From assembly GCF_016908935.1 (NCBI RefSeq), contig NZ_JAFBEV010000021.1, forward strand, positions 1 through 53,315: DNA of 53,315 bases, written 5' to 3'. The notes under the pieces were generated by a model. It was given only the letters and a program-made list of their open reading frames with translations. It had not been told where the DNA came from and did not search any database. The translations under genes were made by a program, and so were the position numbers. The stretch is from Sporolactobacillus spathodeae. GTDB lineage: Bacteria > Bacillota > Bacilli > Bacillales > Sporolactobacillaceae. Numbering within the stretch: position 1 is the first letter of the stretch; each line of letters opens with the position of its first letter. Of the stretch, positions 7,241 through 14,959 are shown piece by piece.

Positions 7241-8521
7241 TTAGTTGGTCAACAATTTCTCGACGCTGACCATTTGCACACAGAGACACAAAACGTCGAT
7301 CGCCATTTTTAATTCAGCGAGTGAAGGAAACGTTGGCGCAATACGAATATTTCTATCTTTTGGATCCTTTCCATAAGGGAAAGTTGCCCCTGCCTTTGTG
7401 AGTTTCACACCGACAGCCGCTGCGCGTTTTACTACTTCTGCTGCGCAACCATCAAGCGTGTTTAAGCTGATAAAGTACCCGCCCTTTGGATTGCTCCATG
7501 AAGCAATCCTCTGATCGCCTAATTGCGCTTCTAACTCATGCAAAACAAGATCAAATTTAGGTTTAATTAATTTCGCGTGCTTTTTCATGTGTTCGTTGAT
7601 ATGATCCAGATTTTTCAAGAAACGAACATGCCTTAATTGGTTGATCTTATCCGGTCCAATCATTTGCACAGACAGTTGGTCTAAGATAAATTTAATATTC
7701 GCTTCACTTGCCGCCATCGCCGCAACGCCAGAACCTGGGAATGTCACTTTCGATGTCGACGCAAAAATGAAGACGCGATCCGCGTGACCCGCTTTGCTGC
7801 AGGCCTGGAGTATATTTTTTAAATGCGGCGGGTTATCGGTTAGATGGTGGACAGTATACGCATCGTCCCAGAAAATTTTAAAATCTGCAGCTTTCGTCTC
7901 CATCATTGCCAAACGGTCAACGACTTCGTCACTGTAGATAATCCCTCCCGGATTGCTGTATTTCGGCACACACCATATGCCTTTGATCGTATCATCCTTG
8001 CGAACTAGTTCTTCAATTTTATCCATATCCGGTCCATCATCCAGCATGTCAATCGGAATCATCTCAATACCGAGCGCTTCGCAAATCGCAAAATGGCGAT
8101 CATAGCCAGGACTCGGACAAAGAAATTTAATCTGTGGTAATTTGCCCCATGGCAGCTCACTGTCTCTGACACCTTTAAGCAACGCTCTTGAAATCGTGTC
8201 ATACATCATCGTCAGACTTGAATTGCCGCCAACGATTACTTCTGAAGGACGGACCGCAAAGATTTCAGCAAACAATTCTTTCGCTTCGCGTATCCCATCC
8301 ACGCCGCCATAATTACGAACATCAATATTATCAGCTGTTTTATTGGTACGCGCATCCAAACTATCGAAAAGGCCAGATGAAAGCTCAAGTTGATCCGGGC
8401 TCGGCTTTCCCCGAGACATATTTAACGCAAGATTTTTACTTTTAAAGGCAAGATACTGCTTTTCTAAGCGTGAATAAAGGTTCTCCAATTCCGTTCTGTC
8501 TAGAGTTCGCAAGTCAGTCAA
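7241..8521 (-). CDS. PLP-dependent aspartate-type aminotransferase (class I, MocR-like subgroup)
   Basis: The 426-residue stand-alone aminotransferase has a fold-type I core: YSNPGG (Asn190), WDDAY (Asp220) and the PLP lysine in STSKVTF (Lys258). The N-terminus (RGKPSPDQLEL) and overall sequence fit the subgroup of aspartate aminotransferases long annotated as MocR-like, but there is no GntR DNA-binding domain, so it is an enzyme and not a regulator. It most likely transfers the amino group between aspartate and 2-oxoglutarate; substrate choice is inferred. The start is TTG (8519-8521) behind an excellent GAGGAGG at 7-bp spacing. Confidence 0.9.
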   Translation of the reverse strand: MTDLRTLDRTELENLYSRLEKQYLAFKSKNLALNMSRGKPSPDQLELSSGLFDSLDARTNKTADNIDVRNYGGVDGIREAKELFAEIFAVRPSEVIVGGNSSLTMMYDTISRALLKGVRDSELPWGKLPQIKFLCPSPGYDRHFAICEALGIEMIPIDMLDDGPDMDKIEELVRKDDTIKGIWCVPKYSNPGGIIYSDEVVDRLAMMETKAADFKIFWDDAYTVHHLTDNPPHLKNILQACSKAGHADRVFIFASTSKVTFPGSGVAAMAASEANIKFILDQLSVQMIGPDKINQLRHVRFLKNLDHINEHMKKHAKLIKPKFDLVLHELEAQLGDQRIASWSNPKGGYFISLNTLDGCAAEVVKRAAAVGVKLTKAGATFPYGKDPKDRNIRIAPTFPSLAELKMAIDVLCLCVQMVSVEKLLTN

Positions 8522-8641
8522 ATAAATGCCTCCTCATCTCAATAAAAAGAAAGTTATCCGTTATCAAGTCCATTGTATCGCTTTACCATTATATTAAATC
8601 GAATCGATCACTTCCATGAGAAAATACCTTTTTTATATGAA

Positions 8642-8674
8642 TAATATTTTTCGACTTAAGTAGACACCTATTAA
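8642..8674 (+). repeat. 33-bp block shared with 11661-11693
   Basis: TAATATTTTTCGACTTAAGT followed by AGACACCTATTAA closely matches the block ahead of the M1 pseudogene, with few mismatches. Here it runs directly into hairpin repeat copy 3. Confidence 0.6.
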
Positions 8675-8766
8675 AAAAACTTGGCGTAGCCAAGTCCTTT
8701 GCATACAATGGCAAACCTTAGTTTTTCTGATGCTTAATTCCTTTGAATTCTTTTTATTTTCATAAC
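8671..8766 (+). repeat. Dispersed TTGGC hairpin repeat, copy 3
   Basis: The core ACTTGGC-GTA-GCCAAGT is followed by the tail shared with copy 2 (CCTTAGTTTTTCT, CTTAATTCCTTTG). Copy 4 follows immediately in the same orientation. Confidence 0.8.
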
Positions 8767-8768
8767 GT

Positions 8769-8897
8769 ATAAGAAAAATTTGGCTGAGCCAAGTCTTTTT
8801 TTGCAAAATTGCGCGTCGGCTGCTCGCTTTTCCCGCAGGCGTATCGCGCCTTCGCTCCATTTTTTATGCGAAATCTGATACATTCTTATCTCTCTTA
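8769..8897 (+). repeat. Dispersed TTGGC hairpin repeat, copy 4 (long form)
   Basis: TTTGGC-TGA-GCCAAG plus a T-run is followed by a GCAAAATTGCGC block, then CCCGCAGGCG, GCGCCTTCGCTCCATTTTTT and ATTCTTATCTCT. The order matches copy 5 at 29.7 kb and the right half matches copy 6 at 42.8 kb. The rest of the 640-base gap to the next gene (8898-9161) shows nothing recognisable. Confidence 0.8.
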
Positions 8898-9161
8898 AAA
8901 AAGGCTTATAGATTTTCAGGGGAAGCAACCGTTATTACTTACCCATTGCTCCCCAAAAAAGCTGAAGGTTGGCCGCATTGCCTGTCCAATAATTGCTAGC
9001 TATAATGTCCGCAACAAATTATAGATTATTTTCCTGTAGGTAATCGGCTTTCGATATCTTCTGTTTATTGGATTTAATTATGGTTCAGTGTTTCATTTCT
9101 ACCAGTGGTTGAAATGCCTATGTCTTTACTTCAGAGTAGCATTGTACAAAACATATACTGA

Positions 9162-9422
9162 TCACTGATGCAATTCCTTTTGAATTTTTTCTACGATAAC
9201 TCTCTGATAATCCGAGTCATTTAAAACGTGTATGACATCGCGTCTTTCACTAATTTCTTTATCAATACAAGTAAATGTGTTGGTATTTAAGTTCCATCGT
9301 AGGGTAAAGTTTTCTGAATGATCTTTTGTAAAATCAGTTCTGAATTTTAATTTCGCGTACTCCTTTTTTGAATCTTCCCAATCCCAGCCTTGGAATTGAG
9401 TGTAGAAAAAGTACTCATCCAT
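9162..9422 (-). CDS. Hypothetical 86-residue protein
   Basis: The product is a small, charged protein rich in aromatic residues (MDEYFFYTQFQGWDWED at its start) with no membrane or signal segment. No family is recognised. ATG at 9420-9422 follows GAGGTG; the open frame continues upstream without a ribosome site. It is 137 bp downstream of the TetR gene in the same direction and may belong to that operon or be an acquired cargo gene. It could bind nucleic acid or be an immunity-type protein, but nothing in the sequence proves either. Confidence 0.55.
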   Translation of the reverse strand: MDEYFFYTQFQGWDWEDSKKEYAKLKFRTDFTKDHSENFTLRWNLNTNTFTCIDKEISERRDVIHVLNDSDYQRVIVEKIQKELHQ

Positions 9423-9559
9423 GCGATTCACCTCGTTTATCCCTGATGAATTTACTGCAACCTTACTATAGGGTGATTCAGCAGAACATAGATACAGATG
9501 GGTCAATTCTTCGTTTCTGTGCAATTTCCCCGTATTGTGAAGATGAAAGCATAAATTAT

Positions 9560-10168
9560 TCAAGTGATTTGCAAAGTATTTTTCAGATAATACCTAACTG
9601 CAGAAAGCTGTCCTTTAACATTTATTGTATCGTCATCGGTTAAATTTGCTTCTAAATATAAGCCATCAAATACATTCATAATAAAACTGGCTATTGTTTC
9701 AATCGATTGAGTGGGTTTAAAATCACCACATTTTACACCCTTTTCAAACAAGCGGACCAAGGATGCATGCCCTCTTTGGTATCTTTTTTGAAGATAGACT
9801 TTGCGTGTTTCGTTTCTCCAGCCAGTAATAAAGTATTCATAAATCATCATTCCAACTTTGGATGATGTGTCAATATTTTTTTCAACTTCTTCGATATAAC
9901 GATTTAATGCATCCCACATATTATTATATTCATTAATCAGATTCATAATATATTCATTACCTGCATCCAAGTCACGCTCTAGTATGGCATGCATCATCTC
10001 TTCTGTACTTGAGAAATAGCGATAAACACCACCTCTACTAAATCCGCTCGCTTCAACCACATCCGTCATCGTTGCTAATTCAAAACCCTTTTGAAGAAAC
10101 ACATGCAAGGCCGCGTCTAGAATATTATTTTTTTGCTTCTCAAGGTATTCTTTCGGAACTTTTGGCAA
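9560..10168 (-). CDS. TetR-family transcriptional repressor
   Basis: The 202-residue regulator has a helix-turn-helix at about residues 27-46 (MTDVVEASGFSRGGVYRYF) and an all-helical ligand pocket typical of TetR proteins. It overlaps the end of the MFS exporter gene by 29 bp and starts with TTG (10166-10168), so its translation is coupled to the exporter. Two palindromes of the TGACA-N4-TGTCA type upstream of the exporter are the likely operators, giving repression of both genes until a ligand binds. The ligand is unknown. Confidence 0.9.
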   Translation of the reverse strand: MPKVPKEYLEKQKNNILDAALHVFLQKGFELATMTDVVEASGFSRGGVYRYFSSTEEMMHAILERDLDAGNEYIMNLINEYNNMWDALNRYIEEVEKNIDTSSKVGMMIYEYFITGWRNETRKVYLQKRYQRGHASLVRLFEKGVKCGDFKPTQSIETIASFIMNVFDGLYLEANLTDDDTINVKGQLSAVRYYLKNTLQIT

Positions 10169-11414
10169 TTTGATCTACATTCCCTCTTATTATTTTTTTA
10201 AATGACAAACTGACTAGGCTAACCATGACTAAGAATATTCCAGAGGCAATGAAAGTCGTTAGGACGCCAAATAATTCAGAAATAATGCCCCCCATTGTAA
10301 CCCCTATTATTGTTGCAAGATTGGTCACACTATTAATCGTACCAAATACTTTTCCCGTATTTTCACTATCCGTATTCTGTTGGGCAACAACATTAAAAGG
10401 TAGTGCAGCCATGCTGAATGAGAATCCGCAAATGAAAAAGATCAACGGATAAACTAAATAGATTAAATAGATTGGAAGACGAATGAATAGCGCAGCAGAA
10501 ATCAATCCAGAGCCCAAAATTATTGGACTAATTAAAAGCGTGTATAATCTTCGACCCATTTTCTTACCACTCAACAGGATTGTAGCAAGAAGCATACCAG
10601 CCCCACTAGCAGCCATACATAGCCCTAAAACATTTATTGATTGTCCAGACAACTTCCGCAACAATACAATCGTTTGTGAGTCTGACAGCTGAAGAGCTAG
10701 TAAAAAAGCACTAAAAATAATTAGCCCGTTTAAAATAATCGGAGAGCGTTTAATTAGTGAAAATCCGCTTAAGAGCTCTCTTACCATTTTATATTTTGTC
10801 CGATCTCGATTATCTCTAAATCGTCGTGAAGGTTTTACTCTATCCGTTCTGGGCAACGCTAAAATCAATAGAGCAGATATAATAAATGATAGCGCATTAA
10901 TCCAAAAAGACCAATATATTCCTAATGTTGAAACCAACAATCCACTAATTACAGGACCTGCAATTTTCGCACCGTTATTAATAGCTTCACTATAAGAAAC
11001 AGCTTTTTGAATGTACTTTTCCTCAACAATCTCTTTAAGTTTTCCTTCTTTTGCTGGTTCAAAAAATGAAGAAGCGATACTTTCCAATACGATGATAACA
11101 AAAATCTCCCAAAGCGTATGAGACACCAAAACCAATAAAATAATTATTGCACGGACTATATCAGAAATAATCATTACTTTCTTACGATCAAAAACATCCG
11201 TAAAATAACCTGCAAGAGTTCCGAGGAATATTGCTGGTAATACCATACACAGCATAAGTCCTGTCATTGCAATTGGCTGGGCATTCCATTTTATAGCGAC
11301 TAAAGAATATAAAGCCAATATATATACCCAGTCTCCTAAATTTGAAATTATTTGAGAAGATAATAAATAAACATAATTCTTGTTGCTGAATGGGAAGTCT
11401 TTTAATGAACGCAT
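10140..11414 (-). CDS. Major facilitator superfamily exporter (MFS_3 type)
   Basis: The 424-residue protein has about 12 hydrophobic segments and the loop 2-3 MFS motif region (GYFTDVFDRKKVM near residues 69-81). It resembles the EntS-like MFS_3 subfamily that exports siderophores, macrolides or other compounds; the substrate is not readable. ATG follows GGAAGGTG. It is the first gene of an operon with the overlapping TetR repressor, a common drug- or stress-inducible efflux layout. Confidence 0.88.
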   Translation of the reverse strand: MRSLKDFPFSNKNYVYLLSSQIISNLGDWVYILALYSLVAIKWNAQPIAMTGLMLCMVLPAIFLGTLAGYFTDVFDRKKVMIISDIVRAIIILLVLVSHTLWEIFVIIVLESIASSFFEPAKEGKLKEIVEEKYIQKAVSYSEAINNGAKIAGPVISGLLVSTLGIYWSFWINALSFIISALLILALPRTDRVKPSRRFRDNRDRTKYKMVRELLSGFSLIKRSPIILNGLIIFSAFLLALQLSDSQTIVLLRKLSGQSINVLGLCMAASGAGMLLATILLSGKKMGRRLYTLLISPIILGSGLISAALFIRLPIYLIYLVYPLIFFICGFSFSMAALPFNVVAQQNTDSENTGKVFGTINSVTNLATIIGVTMGGIISELFGVLTTFIASGIFLVMVSLVSLSFKKIIRGNVDQIAKSSERIP

Positions 11415-11503
11415 AGCTACACCTTCCTAACCAAATTTAATAGCGCCTGAAATAAATAATTCACCAACAAACCTGCATCATCTTCATCATCTTCCAAACA
11501 AAT

Positions 11504-11523
11504 AAGTGACACTTTTGTCACTT
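11504..11523. promoter_or_regulatory. Candidate TetR operator 1
   Basis: A perfect palindrome AAGTGACA-CTTT-TGTCACTT lies 90 bp upstream of the exporter start and overlaps a candidate -10 (TAAAGT on the minus strand). Confidence 0.65.
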
Positions 11524-11550
11524 TATCCTTGTGAACAGCATAATCAATAA

Positions 11551-11564
11551 TGACACAGATGTCA
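11551..11564. promoter_or_regulatory. Candidate TetR operator 2
   Basis: TGACA-CAGA-TGTCA repeats the half-sites of operator 1, with further symmetry in the flanking TAT/ATA. Its centre is 44 bp from operator 1, close to four helical turns, which would suit two dimers on the same DNA face. Confidence 0.6.
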
Positions 11565-11660
11565 CTATTCAATACGAATTTTTATGAAAATTGGTATTGA
11601 AAATTTTTATTGCGATTTAATGGCATTTTCAAATTTCCATGATTAGTGAAACATGATCTT

Positions 11661-11693
11661 TATTATTTTTCGACTGAAGTAGACGTCTATCAA
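11661..11693 (+). repeat. 33-bp block shared with 8642-8674
   Basis: TATTATTTTTCGACTGAAGT followed by AGACGTCTATCAA matches the block next to hairpin repeat copy 3. No hairpin core follows here. It ends about 60 bp before the M1 pseudogene. Confidence 0.55.
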
Positions 11694-11752
11694 CAAAGGT
11701 TTATGGATGCCTACATAGAATAGATAAAGCGAGGAAATAATAGGGGGTTTAT

Positions 11753-12976
11753 ATGCTGAAAAATAAAATAATCATCCTAATTTCTTGTTTCATTTTGTTA
11801 CTCACCGTGTCCTTGTTGGTTTATTTGAATTATGGAGACACGTTAACCCATGATAAAACCAAAGATAAAGCAGGAATGTTGGTAAAAAAATTCATCCCTA
11901 AATATGTACTGTCTGGGAATGAAAGCAAATATTCCATCAAAATTAATCTAGATGCAAATGGAAAGTTTTCTATCGACACGACAACTCGCATAAAAAATAC
12001 ATCCTCTGATTCATGGGACAAGCTCATTTTTTATTTCATTCCTAATATGTTTACAAAGAATAACTCACCACAGTTACGGCACCCAGCCACTATCCATCTC
12101 AATCAGATACTCGTAAATGGTAAAACAAATGACTATCATTTAGCGAAAGATACATTGAGCATCCCACTGAATGCGAAACTTAAGCCCTAAGGTAATTACT
12201 GTTCACTTCAGCTATGACTTAACGCTCCCTGAAAAGGGTTTGCGACTCACAGAATCAGACGGGAACTATTACCTCGCGGAGTTCTATCCAATGATTGCTA
12301 CTTTTAGAAATCATAAATGGAATAAAGAGCCTTATTTATTTCACGGAGAAACGTATCACACGGCTTTTAGTGATTTTACTGTCACTTATAATATTCCTAA
12401 GTCATATACCCTTGCTTCTACGAGTGAAAATGATCGATTTCCTAGTCAAAATAGAGGATCATTTTCGGTTAATCGTGTCAAAGAGATATTTATCACACTT
12501 CTGAAGAAGCCGCGGTTTGCGACCGCTGAGCAGGACGGCACATCGATTCGCGTTTTTGGAAGTAATAAAAAAGTAAGCCATGAAGTTTTACAAGAAGCGG
12601 AAAAATCCTTTTCTTTCTATCAAAAGAAATAGGATCCTATCCATTTAAACAACTGGATATTGTGCTTGACACAATGGGTATGGAATATCCAGGAATTGTG
12701 ACTGCAAGAAGCATCAGAAATACAGGCCCGGTGAACTTAGAGGATCTAAAGTATATGATCGATCACGAAATTGCGCATCAATGGTTCTATGGTGTTGTCA
12801 GCAATGATCCCTATAATGATGCTTGGCTAGATGAAGGTTTCGCAAATTTCTCAGAAGCAGTGTATGTATATTCTAGTAATAAACTGTCACCACCCTATCC
12901 GTATTATCCTGATCGATTAAAAGACACAAAACAATATCCAATAAATTATCAAGATCCAGATGATATCCCTTGTTAA
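11753..12976 (+). pseudogene. M1-family zinc metallopeptidase, frameshifted and truncated
   Basis: Three consecutive frames together read as one M1 (aminopeptidase N-like) protein. The parts are an N-terminal membrane anchor and beta domain (11753 to about 12185), a middle part (about 12186-12629), and the catalytic part with HEIAHQWFYG and the downstream LDEGFANF glutamate (to 12976). The first frame break fits one extra C in a CCC run near 12187; the second fits one missing A in an A-run near 12625. The reading then stops at DDIPC, long before the usual helical C-terminal domain. The zinc site itself is intact. ATG follows AGGGGG. Two homopolymer indels could be sequencing errors, but the missing C-terminus argues for real decay. 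Confidence 0.85.
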
Positions 12977-13007
12977 ATGACATAGTGTCCGGGAATCAGA
13001 TCATCTA

Positions 13008-13340
13008 TTAAATTGCAATGAACGGCGAGTGTGTCAATAACGATTTCTGGCTAAGGTGATCCATACCTTCTCCCTGTACATTTGTGTCGATACAAAACTC
13101 GGCAATGTAAAAATTCCAACCGGCATAATTCATTTTACTGAATTGGGGATAACACCTATTAATTGATCCTCTTCCCCAAGGCGAAACCGAGAAAGCTTGG
13201 CGTATGAATCATACCAAGTAATCGCTGACGATCGGCTGCATGTTTCCACAATTCGTTCCATGGTGAATTTCTAACAACGTTAAGATACAATTCAATATAA
13301 TCTTCTAAACGTTCAACATCCATCAGCACTTATTTTCATC
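13008..13340 (-). pseudogene. GNAT N-acetyltransferase remnant
   Basis: Minus-strand frames join into a GNAT-like protein. AAGGAG precedes ATG (13338-13340). The segment ERLEDYIELYLNVV then SPWNELW follows, then HTPSFLGFALGEEDQLIGVI, and finally NFYIAEFCIDTNVQGEGM, the acetyl-CoA pyrophosphate-loop region (Q-G-E-G-M, normally QGxGxG). At least three frame changes separate these pieces, and the part after the acetyl-CoA loop is nearly absent. It fills most of the gap between the M1 and HAD pseudogenes, which has no intact gene. Confidence 0.65.
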
Positions 13341-13403
13341 TGTTTTTCTCCTTACGCCCACTTAACGAGTGTTATAATAGAGTGCAAAAAAGGTGGGCAC
13401 CAC

Positions 13404-13806
13404 ATGCAACCCAATCGGTCAATCCGTGCGCTTGTCTTTGATTTAGACGGCACACTGCTTAATTCACAAAAAAAGGTAAAGGAACGAACACAGCAAGCAC
13501 TGATACAATGTGCTGAAATGGGCTTGGGACTTGTTTATTGCGACTGCGCGCCCGCCGCGGTCGGTGAAGGCTTTGATCCCCTTCAATATCCTGCGGCTTA
13601 TGTCGGCAGTCTATTACAATGGCGCTTATGGTCGTGATTTTAATGGGGAAACGTTCAGCCGCACCATTCCTGCTGCTTTATCAGCAAAAATTATTGATAC
13701 TATTTGCCGGCTGGGCAAAAGAAACACGCTGTCCATCGAGTCTGAGGACACCCTTTACGCGCTCACAAACGAGATTTACGAGCAAAATCTCGTACCCCAT
13801 CTCTGA
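13404..13806 (+). pseudogene. Cof-type HAD hydrolase, frameshifted and truncated
   Basis: The first frame gives a HAD motif I (LVFDLDGTLLNSQ) followed by a helix. Near 13530 the homology moves to the next frame, giving LFIATARPPRSV (motif II region) and ITNEIYEQNL-like text until about 13806. Cof hydrolases are normally about 260-290 residues and act on sugar phosphates or flavin precursors. The C-terminal half with motifs III and IV is missing. TATAAT (13373-13378) remains upstream, so transcription may continue. Confidence 0.8.
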
Positions 13807-13898
13807 ATGGATGGTTGCTTGATGAAGGCATCATTAGAAACGCTACCATAGGATTTATTTGATGTGTCAATGAGTCGATTATCGAGTGCTGAGTTATG

Positions 13899-14076
13899 TG
13901 TCGTGGATCACGCTTGTTTAAGGATGGAAGGTTTGTAAATGCTCTGGCGCATGACCGTAAACAGTTGTTTTTCTTCCTTTGATTTTGCTGCGGAAGAATA
14001 AACATTAAGGACTTTGCGTGTCTTAACGACAACGACATCTTCTTGCGTCCCGTTGTCGAAACCTGTCGTGGATCAC
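13899..14076. repeat. 13-bp direct repeat TGTCGTGGATCAC
   Basis: Identical copies lie at 13899-13911 and 14064-14076, 165 bp apart, at both ends of the unidentified remnant. They could mark a duplication or a deletion endpoint in the pseudogene cluster. Confidence 0.5.
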
Positions 14077-14127
14077 TCCTTTTTGCAATCCTTCGCGATA
14101 TTGCCATTGAAAAGTGGTCGCGGTCAA
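13908..14127 (-). pseudogene. Unidentified protein remnant
   Basis: Two minus-strand frames read as protein-like text: TTFQWQYREGLQKGVIHD, then after one frame change DNGTQEDVVVVKTRKVLNVY and KEEKQLFTVMRQSIYKP, ending at TGA 13908-13910. The longer open frame 13763-14107 in another register has poor composition and is a shadow. No family is recognised. It looks like the C-terminal fragment of a decayed gene. Confidence 0.4.
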
Positions 14128-14237
14128 CTTTATTTATAAATATATTTATAGTTTAGGCATTATTTCATAATTTGTTTTATAGATATTTCAGGATTAGAAT
14201 AACCTTGTACTAAAGAGCAATTGAGGAGGAAAAGAAC

Positions 14238-14897
14238 ATGTCTAAAAAAGTCTTAATGGTTGTCACCAATCATACGAAGCTTACAGAAGGAAAAACAACG
14301 GGTATTTGGTTATCCGAATTCGCGGAAGCGTATCTTGAATTTACAAAGAACGGCTACAGTGTCACGGTTGCTAGCCCACTTGGTGGATTAAGCGCGCCTG
14401 ATCCGGGCAGCATCGCTGAGGATACACCGCAGGAATTTCTGGATACAAAAAAACAGTTACAGAACACGGTCAAGCTTGATACGGTCACACACGATGCTTA
14501 CGATGCGATTTTCCTTCCAGGCGGACATGGCGCGATGTTCGATCTTCCGGAGAACAAAAAACTTCAGATGCTGCTTCGCAATTTTTATGAAGCTGATAAG
14601 ATTGTCGCTGCTGTTTGCCACGGACCTGCAGGCTTGGTTGGCGCCACTTTGTCCAATGGACAACCGCTTGTCGCCGGAAAGCGAGTCAACGCGTTTACGA
14701 ATTCGGAAGAAGAACAAACGGGGCTGAAACCGATACTGCCGTTCTTGCTGGAAAGTAAGCTACGCGATCTGGGTGCTATTTTTGTTGCCGCGCCAAACTG
14801 GACTTCGCATGTTGAGACAGACGGCCATTTAATAACCGGTCAGAATCCTCAGTCAACGGTGGCCGTTGCTCAGGCAGTAATCAAAAAATTGGGTTAA
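14238..14897 (+). CDS. DJ-1/PfpI-family protein (Hsp31/glyoxalase III-like)
   Basis: The 219-residue cytoplasmic protein has the DJ-1/PfpI nucleophile elbow AAVCHGPAGL (Cys127, His128), the acidic partner in GIWLSEF (Glu27) and LPGGHGAMFDL. This form matches the large DJ-1 subgroup that includes Hsp31 and glyoxalase III, which converts methylglyoxal to D-lactate without glutathione. ATG follows GAGGAGG. A terminator follows, so it is transcribed alone. The location next to an old yellow enzyme suggests a reactive-electrophile detoxification pair, but this is inference. Confidence 0.9.
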   Translation: MSKKVLMVVTNHTKLTEGKTTGIWLSEFAEAYLEFTKNGYSVTVASPLGGLSAPDPGSIAEDTPQEFLDTKKQLQNTVKLDTVTHDAYDAIFLPGGHGAMFDLPENKKLQMLLRNFYEADKIVAAVCHGPAGLVGATLSNGQPLVAGKRVNAFTNSEEEQTGLKPILPFLLESKLRDLGAIFVAAPNWTSHVETDGHLITGQNPQSTVAVAQAVIKKLG

Positions 14898-14903
14898 TCA
14901 ACG

Positions 14904-14935
14904 AAAAGCTGGTATCTTATAGGATATCAGCTTTT
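14904..14935 (+). terminator. Terminator of the DJ-1-like gene
   Basis: AAAAGCTGGTATC pairs with GATATCAGCTTTT around a short loop just after the stop codon; the arms fit with one G bulge. Confidence 0.85.
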
Positions 14936-14959
14936 CACTACAGAAATGGAGGGCACGAA

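Noticed and set aside
7241-8521. MocR-type GntR regulator
   Set aside because: There is only the aminotransferase domain; the DNA-binding N-terminal domain of MocR proteins is absent.
2971-8897. CRISPR array suggested by repeated short motifs
   Set aside because: Repeats are hairpins scattered in different intergenic regions with variable lengths and no regular spacers; no cas genes are present.
9423-9563. Longer start for the 86-residue hypothetical protein
   Set aside because: No ribosome site lies ahead of 9563 and the extra residues look random; ATG at 9422 has GAGGTG.
13763-14107. Minus-strand open frame of 114 codons
   Set aside because: The protein-like text in this stretch is in the other two frames; this one is a shadow of the remnant at 13908-14127.
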